Positions 40,460 to 52,600 of a stretch of DNA of 64,000 nucleotides are shown one piece after another; the first letter of the stretch is position 1; every line of letters begins with the position of its first letter. The position numbers were made by a program, and so were the translations under genes. Under the pieces are notes generated by a model. It saw only the letters and a list, made by a program, of their open reading frames with translations, had not been told where the DNA came from and ran no database searches. This stretch comes from Sepioteuthis lessoniana (lineage: Eukaryota; Mollusca; Cephalopoda; Myopsida; Loliginidae): NCBI GenBank assembly GCA_963585895.1, contig OY757921.1, positions 52,887,669 through 52,951,668 of the forward strand, written 5' to 3'.

Positions 40460-43310
40460 ATTTAAGTGTAACCTTGCTTTTCTATCAAGTTTTTCTTTTA
40501 TTTAAAGCAATTTGTCGTCGTTAGTCTGGTATGTGAGCATTGTTTTGAATTAACTATTGCTACATTCCTGTAGGCGTTTCGACACATTTAGTTTTATATT
40601 TTTAGTTTTATATTTTCTGGTTATAGAGATCTCGGGTCGATTCTATGTATACTTCGTTACATTTGTTACATTTGATTATGAAGAATACATTTTTTGAGTT
40701 GCAGCTTAAATCTTTATTCATTGTGAATGTCACTTTTTGGGGTTTTGAAAAGTATAGGATTTTCCTTCAATAAAAAAATTATTTTAATCTCATAAAATAA
40801 TTGCTTGGAAGTTATTCAAAATGGCAGGAAATCAAACATAGTGCTCCAGACTTGAAAAGTTATCTATGGCTGAAAAGTGTAAGTCAAGTGTAATTCAAAG
40901 AAGAATGTGTGTTTTGTACGGAGTTACATGTTTTATTTTAAAAAAATCTTTACAAATGGGCAAAATTTGTAAATCATCATCAGAAATGAAAAATCTGTTT
41001 TATATAAAATAAGTCTACATGTTAGTGGGGGAGAGAAGCATGTATTTATTCCCTCAAAAAAGTAATTATTATATATTGTGAAGATTATGTCTTGAGTCTT
41101 ATAGTAGGAGTTGTTTGGCTTCATCTGTTTGTATCCCTCATTTTATAAGGCTTAATTTGATTAGAACAGAGAATGTATTGTCAAAAACTGGCCGTCAATG
41201 TGGACTGGGAAGTAATGGCAATGAACAGGTACTCCCCAATTCCTAGATCTTCTGAACTTTGACCTCAACATTAGATGTTGGACAAAGCGTATTGTAAAGG
41301 ATATAGTGAGTGAGGAACAAACTTTTGAGCAGAATGAATTATTAGTAATTGAGAAAAATCTTAAGATCAGTCCAAATACGTGTTATTATTGATCACCCTT
41401 GTTCAATAAACATTATTTTCCCTCACCACCTGTTATGTCTTCATTCAAATGAATTCTTATTTGTCACAGACACATGCACACGTATATTATTTTTGGCACA
41501 TACACTCTCTTATACACATAAATGTATATATATGTACATATATTGCTTATCATCTTACAATTTACATTATCAAAGAAAAAGCACCTGTTGTTGAATGGAA
41601 ATTTGAGAAAATAATCTATTACTTCTAACTATACAACGTAAATCTTTAGTTGATCATAATATAAATTTAAGCTTTTATTAGAATATTAGGGTGAAAGAGG
41701 GTTAAATCCCTATTTGAGTCATATGAAAGACTCAAAATATGTTACTTTATGCCGCCTTACTTAACACTCAGCAATATAGGTACGGATCAAGTGGAGCAAT
41801 CCAGGGAAAGGAGTAGCGCCCTCCCCTACACCTCAATGTAATAGCTATTGAAAAGGGAGCTTTCGGTCCGCCCCTGATTATGGCCACCAACTTTACGTAC
41901 TTATTTGTAAGACGTTGGGAATTACTGGAAGAAGTAACTAATGATAATCCTTAGTAAACAAAAATAGAGTCAAGTAACTATTTTGACTGGGAATTTTGTA
42001 TTCTAAGACACTGTGAAAATTGACAATATTCCAAAGATAGCGTATTTAGGGTCCACCGTACACATGGAAACCAGAATTTTATGATCCCCAAACAAATTTC
42101 CTCAAAATATGTTATGCCAACAGCAAAACAGCTCTAACAAAATCATTCGTCTTGCTTTGGTGAGTATATATGTCAACAACTATAGACAAGATGCATTTGA
42201 TAAAAAAGTTAGATTAAAACGTAAATCTATTTTTTGTATGCACAAAAAAGAAAATAAACCAACATTGAATTACATGAAAATTAAATGATTTAAAATATCC
42301 TTAATACTTATAAAAAGAAGCAAAGCAATAAAAACAGTGACTACGTCATTATATGCAGGATATCCTATAATGATGGGAGACATTTTTATTTTAATTTTCA
42401 AGAGCATGGTAACTTGTCTGCAATTAACATATTATGTTTTTAATGTACATGTAACAGAGTTATTTTTCATATAATTATGACGGGCATCTGATTTTTTTCA
42501 ACAGATAGTGAACCTTTATAATGTTGTGGATTAGTAACAGAAATTTCAAATTCACTAGAAGCATACTTTGTAAGCCAAAAAGAGTAACACTAAAATTCAA
42601 AATTCGTTAAGTTTTAGATATTCGAAAATTCACTATATTATTATTAGTGATGTCATCTCACTAAGTTATTGCATCATATCATCATGATCATCACACGTAT
42701 TCCCTAACTTTTATTATGCTTTTATTTGACCTCAATCAAACTTATGACACGGCATGAATCCCTTTTATTTACATTTAGCCTTCCTGTACTAAGATGACAG
42801 GTGTCTCCCGTCATATGTTCGCACATGCACGCGTTTGACCTTTCCAATCTGACTCATATTTCTACTCTAAATTTTCCTTTACTAAAAGACCATTGAATAA
42901 ATAGCGATCTCACCAAAATAAACAATAAAATAGTTAATACAATTAACCATCACAGTAATTATTCAATTCTATATATATGAGTTAGAGATTCGAGGCAGGC
43001 ACAGAAACAGAGAGAGAGATATTATAACGGAGAAAAAAAGAGAGGGTGAATGAGGTCTTTCCCCAAGTCTAGGTCAGAAAACCAGCAGACGCCCGGGTTA
43101 AAAATAGAAATGTATCAGCACCAAATCTGTGATAGGTTCTGATTGGGTGATAAACTCAAACTAAAGGACTGTGGTATAGAAATGAGGAAAAGAAAGTCAG
43201 TTAGGAATTAGACGCGATGATGGGAAGATGGGTCGAAAATTACGGCGCCCATTTTTGGGTGAACTCCACAAAGGAGTCACATACCGGTCGCGAAAAATAA
43301 TACCAAGGTA
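40460..43310. other. Intergenic DNA, mostly unclassified
   Basis: Contains an R1 scrap at about 41190-41290 (GACTGGGAAGTAATGGCAAT) and repeat R2 copy 2 at 41775-41893. No coding region supported. Confidence 0.4.
41775..41893 (+). repeat. Dispersed repeat R2, copy 2
   Basis: Pairs with 28215-28360. Confidence 0.45.
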
Positions 43311-43317
43311 TGCGTTT

Positions 43318-43353
<36 letters not shown>
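43318..43353. repeat. (CT)n microsatellite
   Basis: CT run of about 36 bp. Confidence 0.95.
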
Positions 43354-43357
<4 letters not shown>

Positions 43358-43995
43358 CACGACGTTTTATTTCTCTCTGTCTATCTAAAGCGGTGAACTC
43401 ATTTTTCATACTCAATTTCTCTCTTCTCGACGACTTCTAAGAGGTGTATTAACAAATACACTTTTGTATGAGCGAACCAGAACGGTGTTTTGTACGTTCG
43501 TCACTTTTCTCACGGTGCAGTTACAACGGGGTTCCATCTACACTCAAAGAGCTGTTAGAACCGTATTTAGACATATATCTATGTAGTACCTTAGAGCTAC
43601 AAAGGTCTGCTGAGAACCATGATGGTCAAGCGTCTTTTTGATGTCGTCGCATTAAAAATATTTATTTGAGAACCATAGCGAGACATTATATAGGCATTGG
43701 ATATGCTGACTGTGTGTGGATAAATAAAACGCCACCATGGTGAATCCCTAGTTCTCGAATTATAGGGTGTGTGAAATTCAACTTCCATTCTGGCCTAATA
43801 GGATTTAGTAGGGTTCCATATATGTTTTAAATGAATCTGTTTGAATATTATTTGTATTAAGAATATCATATCATACTAGTATATATATATACATTTTTCA
43901 TTCGTTTTGCAACGTTCGTTTTTGTTTACAGTTCGAATATTTTATAAATGCACAAAAGAAAATAGGTCACACCGATTTGTTTTGATATGATTTTT

Positions 43996-44300
43996 ATGGA
44001 TGAACCCGTGGTTTAATGGTTATCGTCGTAGGAAATGGACTTGGTGACACGGGTTCAAATCCTGGACGTGACTGGTTGCATTTCACATAGCACTAATACC
44101 CTTGGGAAAGGTATGAATCCGATTATTCTCCCTCAAGCTATGGGTAAATAGTAGGGCAGACTAGGTTTTTCAACCTTAGTAAGCCAACTAGTCTAGGAGA
44201 AGGAAAACTCTGAATTCAAACCTGTTAATCTCCACTTAAAAAGATTGACCTTGTGTCATATCCTGCCCGAGTGGATGGGTTGGTAAATATATGTTTTTAC
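43996..44300 (+). mobile_element. tRNA-derived SINE (GGGAAAGGTATGAA family), complete
   Basis: CCGTGGTTTAATGGTTATCG is the A-box segment and ACGGGTTCAAATCCTGGACG the B-box segment, spaced as in tRNA-type pol III promoters. The body follows: ACCCTTGGGAAAGGTATGAA, then GGGCAGACTAGG and GACCTTGTGTCATATCCTGC. It is the best-preserved copy in the window. Confidence 0.85.
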
Positions 44301-45088
44301 GGTGAGGTAGAAGGAATTTTCTTTGGTGATTTATCATTTAAAAAGAAAGTCTTCTAAAATACATCTACTCTGTAGATCTTGATTAATTAATTACATTCAA
44401 GTTTCCATAAAGTGAAATTATGGGTACACAATCGACATTACAGATACATCACACATTCTCCTGGTACGCAAATGTAAAACCAAGAACCTTTGTTTAGACG
44501 CCTAAAACGGTACATATAATGAGATTGTAGCAAGTGAAATAGCATTAAAATGCTCCTCAAGAATAAAGGAATTCCCTGTTCAATTTTGATAAAAATACCT
44601 GTTTGTGTTCGTGCTTACTGTGATCCTAATATTTTGTCAAAGGAGACGACGATTAAATCTTAATTGTAGAATACTCCTCCTTATTTTTTATTTAAGATGA
44701 AATATATCTATTTATAACTAAAAATCTCATTATATATATACACATAACCCAGTTGAACAATTCATAATAGCAATAATTGTTTTGAATAATACACTTACAA
44801 TATTCTTTTGAGAATAAAGAAATTTCCAGTCCAATCTTTAATCAAATGGTAATTTTGTTGTGTCTGCATTGCCGTTGAATATAATCTTTTAATCTTTCAA
44901 ATCCGAAATATAGCACTTAAGTATAAAATGCTAGTTGGAATTCTTTATTTCTTCATGGATAGAACTATTAATATCATTATGAACAGTGATTATAACGGGA
45001 ACCTTGAATGTTCACGGATCGTTTAGTTACTTTTATAAATAAGATATGTCTCTGACATGTAACTTAATTGCCCTTGAAGCTGATCTAC

Positions 45089-45120
45089 AACAGATAGATA
45101 GATAGACAGATAGATAGATC
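45089..45120. repeat. (GATA)n microsatellite
   Basis: GATA units; a second tract at 45488-45521. Confidence 0.9.
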
Positions 45121-45174
45121 AAAACAAGAATGGATCTTACTAGGCACGCTAAACGTCAGTTATCTTCATAAGAA

Positions 45175-45430
45175 ATAGAATTGGTGACACGAGTTCCAAT
45201 TCTATTCGAAACTGTTTGCATTTTACTTCGCGATAAATGCATGAATCCATCTGTTCTGCCGCAAGGTAGGGAAAAATATCAGGACAGACTTCGTTCTTTA
45301 CTCTTGCTTAGGCGGCCTTTCTATGAGAAGGAAAAGTCTGAATTTAAGTCTGATTTACTCCGTTTTAAAAATGATCTTGTATCATATTCTGCCCGTGCAG
45401 TTTGGTTGGGCAAATATATGCATTTCCCGG
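45175..45430 (+). mobile_element. SINE (GGGAAAGGTATGAA family), 5'-truncated
   Basis: TTGGTGACACGAGTTCCAAT corresponds to the B-box region of 43996-44300 and the rest follows colinearly to ATATTCTGCCCGTGCAGTTT. An apparent 85-codon frame here is incidental. Confidence 0.7.
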
Positions 45431-45488
45431 GAATGTAAAACACTGATTGGTGGCTCTGCATTTCAATACGCAAGAATCTTAATTAATG

Positions 45489-45520
<32 letters not shown>

Positions 45521-45822
45521 TAAGTTATGTATGTGCGTAAGTAGATGAAATAGTGGTAATGAGGCTGTCATGATGACATCCACCAATTTCAGGTTTCGTC
45601 CTGCTCTAGTGCCCAGTTGTGAACACATTAGATTCTTAAAAAAAGGGTTTTTAGAAAGATTTGTTGATTCCACTATATATATATATATATATTATTTTTT
45701 TTTTTTGCATCATACAACGTGTGAAAGCACGTGCGATACCCTGGCCTCATCAACTGCCAACCAGGGTGATAACACAGTTTTAGTAGCACAAGGCGGTACT
45801 GCTACTCCTGGCGCTACCAAGC

Positions 45823-45824
<2 letters not shown>

Positions 45825-45893
<69 letters not shown>
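45825..45893. repeat. (TA)n microsatellite
   Basis: TA run of about 69 bp; a shorter one is at 45673-45692. Confidence 0.95.
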
Positions 45894-45894
<1 letters not shown>

Positions 45895-45949
45895 TATGTA
45901 CGTAAATATATTCCTTATGTACATAAAAACACATACATAAATATATACA

Positions 45950-47130
45950 GAAATTATATATATAATCAGAATTATTTTTCCATGTCAGGTTGTAATGAGG
46001 GAAACAAGATATTATATTGGTTGTACAAAATTAAATAATGGAAAATCATTACCGTAAAGTAAAAGTCGATCATTACCACAAAGTACAAGTGGATCTGGCA
46101 TATAAGACGACCTCAATATTTTTATCTCAAAATTCTGGGTTAGACCTATACCTGCTGTATTGTTCAAACCACAAACATACAGTAAGTATCAAGGTTTTAA
46201 TCGTTAGTAAATTTACTGTCAAGGAACTTTTATCTTAAATGTTGCGTCATATTGTACATTAATAATGTCTATGTATGTATATTCAATAAACTACAATTAT
46301 CTCAGTGAATTTTCATTTTCCCAGTGTACGAAATTTTTCTCTGAAATCATAATTTCATCAGCCATATATGAAACATGCAAATCTGACAAATTCACAATCT
46401 TTTATGCTATCATGAAATTGCACAGATGAATAATAAACTGCAGTTGTCTAACTGGCTTTCTAACAGTTGCAATTTTTGGTTTGTGTTTACAGTCTGTTGA
46501 TCAGCATTTGGAGTACTGTAATTCTGGTTTACCACTCTGTAGTAAAGGTATGAAATTCAAATCTGCCGTATAAGTCAACATTAAATTTTGCAGAGATGTT
46601 TTACAAGCTTAAAACAATTTTACTTGTACGCCTCAAGTTAAAATGTGTCCTTTTGTCAAAGAAGCACAGTTATGAACTTTGAAAAAGTGGAAATCATACA
46701 AAGACATGTGACAGTAATGATTAAAACGTAAGAAAGTGTATTTTGAGCGAGAGATCACAAAAATTAGGATCAACTTCTTTTTTTTTTAACTCGAAAGAAG
46801 AATGAAAAGTGATCTAATGGAAACATTCAAATTACAAAATAGCATGTCAACAAAAATTAGATAATTCTAGATAACGCATGTTAGTATTGCTCCTCGAACT
46901 GGAAATTTACTATTAAGATCTATTTAAAAAAATAAATCAAACAACTAAATGGAATTTTTTCTTTACTAATGGACTAATATATTTAGGAACCAAATGCTTT
47001 ATCGAATCAAAAAAAGCAATAATAAAAAATATGATGATTTTGGAAAGAAATAATTAAAGAGCATTTTGGGGAACTATCAGATGAGTTGCTAAACAGAATT
47101 TGATCTAGATGTAGATATTCTATTAATATT
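45950..47130. other. Intergenic DNA, unclassified
   Basis: AT-rich with short frames only; no supported feature. Confidence 0.35.
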
Positions 47131-47134
47131 ATAC

Positions 47135-47990
47135 ACGTGGTGCCTTCAATAAGTTTCCAGACTTTTTGGTACAAACATTGAAAATTGTCGTAGACTCTTG
47201 AAAATTCAGTATGTTATTGCTATACATCTTATAAGATCACTGACCAATTTTTATGATTTCAGGTTTAAATGAACAGCTACTGTAGGAATTGGAATACGAC
47301 CAACTAAACCCTGATTGTCATAGCTGGTGAATTTCAAAAATACAATCTGGACGTGAGAAAACTTTAGAAGAACGATATGTAATAAAATTCTGTTTTAAAC
47401 TTGGAAAAAATGTCACAAAAACGTATGGAATGCTTCAGATTGCTTTTCGATCATCTTGCATGAATCGAGTATCAGTTTTTGAGTTGCATAAGAGATTCAA
47501 GGAAGACAGGGAGTCTGTGAGAGATGATGAGAGGTGTGGGAGGAGTAAGGAAGTCAATGCACCAGTTTTATTGGCCGAAGGGTTAGGGTTAGGGTTACTA
47601 TGTCGAAGTTTTAAGGGAGTTCAGGAAGATATTCCGTCGGAAGAGGCCAGTACTCTTTAAATCGGGTCAGTGGCATTTCCACCAGGACAATGCACCAGTC
47701 CACAACTCCATCCTTGTCACCAATATGGGCACCAAGACAGTTCCTCACCGTACCTATAGTCCAGACCTTGTTCCCTGTGACTTTTGGTTATTCCCTAAGC
47801 TCAGAGGCTATCGTTATGAGACAATTGAGGAGATGAAAGATGCTGTGACGAAGGTCATTGACACGCTCAACAAGTGCATTGCAGCCGGAGGAGATTATTT
47901 CAAAGGGAACTAGAGTTTCATGTGTGTACTATCAATGAAATTGCCCATACGAGAAAAATCTGGAAACTTTTTAATGATCCTCGTTCGTTC
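47135..47990 (+). mobile_element. mariner-like DNA transposon, internally deleted
   Basis: Terminal inverted repeats: left AATAAGTTTCCAGACTTTTT (47154 on) and right ending AAAAATCTGGAAACTTTTTA. Plus-strand frames read FKLGKN then MLQIAFRSSCMNRVSVFELH KRF (mariner N-terminal helix-turn-helix, given in two parts), DDERCGRSK, FHQDNAPVHNS and the end TYSPDLVPCDFWLFPKLRGY with the third DD(34)D aspartate (SPDL...CD). The middle, including the first catalytic aspartate, is missing, with frame breaks between blocks. It is a non-autonomous remnant. Confidence 0.8.
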
Positions 47991-47999
47991 TGTGCAAAG

Positions 48000-48640
48000 A
48001 TGATTTTTTAAGCTTGAGGTGAGAAAATAGTAAAAAGTGAAGGTGCCCAAAGAAGTATAACAAACAAATAAATAATAAGAATAAACCTAAAATTCGATTC
48101 CTATCTATTTTTCAATCTAGGTTGAATCTTATATTCATTTTACAAAGTGTAACATGTTATATGGTATATTTTCCCTTCTTTTGGAATGTTTATTCACTTT
48201 CTAACTTCCAGATAAATGCAGTTCAAATTAATAAAACTGTCAGGGAAGATGAAATATTTTATAATAAAAACTCCTTTCACGAGTTGCTGTCTTATTAGTA
48301 TAGATAGGAAGGCCATAGTCTTGGACTTTTTTCGATAATTTCAAGTTCATATATTTAGTAATGTGCACATGTGATATTTTTAACTTGTGCGTGATCTCAT
48401 CGTAGCACCTAATTGGCAAATCATTATCTTAAAATGTATAGAAAGATTAAATAGCGAATAATATTAAAATTCTACATTTTCTTGGTAATGGTCAAAAGTA
48501 TGGTAAAAATCTCTGGACCAGTAACATTTGAAATTATCTACATTATTTAGACTCAAACATGATTTCTTATGTACGTAAACATGCACACATATATACATAC
48601 ACAGAAATTATATACATATATATATGTTCATGAGTCAGAT
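48000..48640. other. Intergenic DNA, unclassified
   Basis: AT-rich, no supported feature. Confidence 0.35.
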
Positions 48641-48659
48641 GGTAACATTGAATATAGTA

Positions 48660-49379
48660 CTGATTCCGAACATAGTGACATGACTGTTGTTGCTGGGGTG
48701 AGGCATAAAAAATCAGAAGCTGTCGATCATATAACACCCTAGCCATATGCAGAACTCAATGACCTGATACGAGACCTGAACCTTTTAAGGACGTCTACTC
48801 TGCTGCTGGGTTCACGTCTCCGAGAGAAACATCCGTTGGCACCAAGAACAAAGCTCAACTTTTATCGAGTTCATGCGCGAGAATTAAGACAGTTCTTCCC
48901 ATTCCAGGATAAGTCATCAAAAGATTTTTGCAACAACATTGCTGGATTGATCAAATCAATGGGGTTAGAGTATGATGCTATGGAATAGATAATTTTTATT
49001 GAGTCATCCAGCAGAAGTCTCAATGTAGTTCTTCTACATAATGGGAATAGTTTTTTCATCAATCCTTATTAGGCATTCAGTACAAATAAAAAAAATTCAC
49101 AACAGCATGGATCATTTCCTGTTTGCGATAAACTACAAGGAGCACAAATGGTTGATTTGTGGAGACCTTAAGATGGTTGGACTGGTCCAAAGACTCCAAG
49201 ATGAATACACAAAGTATCCTTGTTTCTTGTGTCCCTGGAATAACTGAGCCGTTGACCAACATTATGTCACACAAGATTGGCTGTTAAGACAAGCTTAAAA
49301 CCTTCCTCGTACAATGTTTAGTTTCACCCTCTTGAACTGAACAAAATAGTGCTTCCACCTCAACACATCAAGTTTGGAG
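48660..49379 (+). pseudogene. Conserved ORF family, 5' part of a split broken copy
   Basis: Plus-strand frame reads YAELNDLIRDLNLLRTSTLL, GSRLREKHPLAPRTKLNFYR, DKSSKDFCNNIAGLIKSMGL, then stops at TAG and resumes in other frames: FIESSSRSLNVVLLHNGN, EHKWLICGDLKMVGLVQRLQ and EYTKYPCFLCPWNN, ending LPPQHIKFG. I recognise this as a multi-copy uncharacterised family widespread in animals that often accompanies repeats (order: LGSRL, CNNI, SLK.VLLHNGN, DLKMV, TKYPCFLC, PPLHIKLG). The function is unknown. This copy is disabled by stops and frameshifts, and its 3' part continues at 56791. Confidence 0.65.
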
Positions 49380-49442
49380 TAGTTGCTTGGTTGTTTGTTT
49401 GGGTTTTATGGCACATTAAACTTTGTAGGTTATTTAACGCCA
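49380..49442 (-). repeat. 3' tail of the LINE, shared with SINE
   Basis: Minus strand: GGCGTTAAATAACCTACAAA followed by GTTTAATGTGCCATAAAACC and CAAACAAACAACCAAG. It matches the plus-strand SINE tail at 350-411. A CT/GA and TA microsatellite follows at 49447-49522. Confidence 0.6.
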
Positions 49443-49492
49443 ATTTCTGTCTGTCTGTCTCTGTCTCTCTCTCTGTATATATATATATATAT

Positions 49493-49523
<31 letters not shown>

Positions 49524-50569
49524 CATTCAATCAAAGATTTCTAAACGAATACTCGGGTAGTTAAAATTTTCCATAAGCAGGATTTCATTTGTTTGCACAA
49601 GATTAACCAGTTTTAATTCGTCATATTTTTTGGTACAACCCTGTCTATCTCAGGAAGGACAGAACGTAATCTATTTTGACGTTCTTGAACAGATCATTTA
49701 AACTATTTACTTTGAAAAATCGCTTTCTGATTACAGCGAAAGCACTGAATTCTGTAAGAATGTGTTTAACCGTGCAAGTTGTGTGACAGGTCAAACACTG
49801 TGGTAGAGGTTCCTATTTTAGTATGAAAGAGTGACCAATTCGCAATCGGGATATAATGACTTGTTCTCTTCTTGATTTTCTCGATGCTGATCTCTACTCT
49901 CCCAAGGTTGGCTGAATTTGGAAGAGTTTATTGTGGATGTTATTGCTCCATCATTGTTACCATTTTGTGTGAAGGAATTTATTAATTGTTGGTTTCAGGT
50001 CAGTATATGGAATCCTGGATTTATTGGGGGTCAAATCTAAGGTCGATTTGGCTGCCGTGTCTGCTCTTTCATTCCCTCTCACACAAATGTGGCTTGGGGT
50101 CCAGCACATAGTTATTTCTTTTCTATTTGACATAGGGTCTAATCTACTCAACAGTTTAATGATTTTATTTCTTAATGATAGCAAGACTGAGAGTGAGTCA
50201 GAGAATATTATAAATTTCTTATGTTTACTCTTCGAGATGGTGTCGAGAGCTAGGTCTATTGCACGGGCTTCTGCTGTGAAGATAGAGCTTTCCATTGGAA
50301 GAGCTTTCTTAAGAATTGTTTTGTTAAAACAGCTGTGCACGCTGTTTTATTGTTGTCCTTGGATCCACCCGTAAAGACATAGAGGTGATCGGGATGGTGT
50401 TGGAGAATATTGTGAAATTTCTCTTGATAAGTGCTGGGGTGGATTTTAGTTTTTGAATGTTCATTCAGTTCGACAATCACTTTGGGTGTTTTAATGACCC
50501 AGGGTGATGTTTGTGGAAAAGTGCTTTCAGGTATTGTGACGAGGAAATATGACACCCAAATACATTCAC

Positions 50570-52600
50570 CGAGTTATGGGGGTGGAGGTGCAACTCGCTA
50601 GCCATTTGCTGATTATAGTAGTAAGCAGAATGGTGGAAAGGCCGTCTCTCTCTATTTGTACTGGCCGGCATGGGCATGGGAGAACCTCCCTCTCTGTTAG
50701 CCATGTATGCATCAGCTGTAGAAAGGCAGACATGTGACCATGATTAGTACTGATGAAGAAAACGGCAAAAAGTCAATGTTATATTTTGACATTCGACCTG
50801 GTCCAAAAATACTATTCCAAGGTGATACCCCGGAAGGAAGTGACACATTCCAACGGCCAGTAATCGAAAGAGATCTCGTGGGCGGATTAAGGCTTATGAT
50901 GTGGGAAAAGGTGAAGGTCCCATTTTGCCATTACAGTCATGCACCGGAAGAGAATAACCTCTGAACTGAATGACAGTTATTTCCGCTTGATGACGATTAA
51001 ACATTCGATTTCAAAGATCCAGTAGGCGATCGTGTGGGCGTTGAGTTATTATTTAACTCAGTTGAGTTTGGGTCCCAAAGCAGTTGCCAGCTGACTCCCA
51101 GAGAGTTAGAGAAGAGATGTGGTAGGGAAGGCCACACCCGACCGAGGGGGACCTCGGAAACCCCCGAAGCATTTGCCAGCAGACTCCCAGAGGGTTAGAG
51201 ACGAGATGTGGTAGGGAAGGCCACACCCGACCGAGGAGGACCTCGGAAAAGCCCCGATGGAGTGGACCCCAAGGCCTCTGGTTGAACATCAGGAGAACAA
51301 TAAGAACGTGACAGTCATAACAGTGGGGTCAAAATATGAAGTTTATGTTCGGTCTTCAGCATCCTCTCACATGCTAACCTTTCGAACCCTTGCAATAAAG
51401 TGAGAGGTAAATATGTTGCTAAAGAAGTATCCATGCGTCTTCCTTTCTGCATCTTAATTCTTCTTGCGTCTTTATCATGCGTCGTTTATTCATGCGTCTG
51501 TCTTTGATGTTGTGTCGTTGTGATGCTGAATGATGATGTAGATAACTATATAACATCAACACGTCATGCATTTTCAAACTACGGAAACTAAGTAGTTGCC
51601 ATTTATTCGTCGAAGGATGACGAAGCATAAGGAGTTGCCTTTTGTTCGTTGAAAGACTAAGAATATGATTTGGGATGTCGAAGAAACCCAAATTCCAAAA
51701 GTCAGAACACTGAGAGGAAAAGATGAAACTTTTCCTTTGAATGAACCAGCACTCCGAAGTAAGGTAAGCCTCGTTAAACGAATACAAGAAAAAACACTTG
51801 TCCACGAGGAAAGAGACAATGATTAATCTTGGTCTTATATGAAATAAGACGTGTATCCTTCTACCAACGTGTTATGGAAACCCAATAACGTGAGAAAAAA
51901 GAGAAGAGAATAAACTCCACAAAATCCCTAGTAAGTGAACATATAATTTAAGTACATTCAAATTCAGCTTGCTGCATTCACGCTGAAGTGAATAAAAGAC
52001 AAATTACAGGAGGAAAGAATATCTCTGATAAAATAGAAAGGAAAAGATGGAATATTCCCTCACCAGCTCTACCTTTAAATCCTAAAGTCCGAAGGAAAGC
52101 GGAACATGTCTATCACTTACGAACAATATTCTCACCTTCCGCCATTAGAAGATATTAAATGGGGACCTCAACTTGGATACGAATATTTTAATGGGGGTTC
52201 TTTTGGGATACAGAAAAACTTTCTTGCTCCTGACTTTCACCCGAATTGTTTTTTCTTCGTTTCTTTCTTTTATTCAATAAAAGAATATTGTTATTAATCT
52301 TGTTAACCCAAACATGGTAGTTCATAGTCCTTTATTGTTGTGGAAGTGTTGTATTTGTCGAAGACCTTGTTTTTGAGGGGGAAAGCTAGCCAGTTAGCGG
52401 TGTTAACTTTTGATAATTCACCTATAACCCACCTGGTAGCTTTAAAATGTGGTTCAGCTCGGGAGTTGGTGATATCTGTGACATTAAAAATGTCGGTAAA
52501 CCACAGCCAACGTCTGTGCCCTGCATTAACTGGTGGACTTGGCGGGAACGAACAGCACCCTGCAAGCCCGCTGGGCACATGGCGGCGTAACAGTATATTA
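50570..52600. other. Unclassified 2-kb insert within the LINE
   Basis: Between LINE pieces ending near 52600 (NAIKPFGIRMKSTL-like) and resuming near 50560 (IPESTFPQTSPWVIKTPK). Contains a 76-codon plus frame at 50734-50964, a GC-rich direct repeat at 51080-51258 and a minus-strand frame at 52303-52578 (NAGHRRWLWFTDIFNVTDIT...). None of these is recognised. Confidence 0.5.
51080..51258. repeat. 89-bp GC-rich direct repeat, two copies
   Basis: Starts GCAGTTGCCAGCTGACTCCC at 51080 and GCATTTGCCAGCAGACTCCC at 51169; both contain GGTAGGGAAGGCCACACCCG. About 90% identical by eye. Confidence 0.85.

Noticed and set aside
43996-44070. Possible functional tRNA gene
   Set aside because: A and B boxes are present but the cloverleaf is degenerate and the sequence continues into a SINE body shared with other copies.
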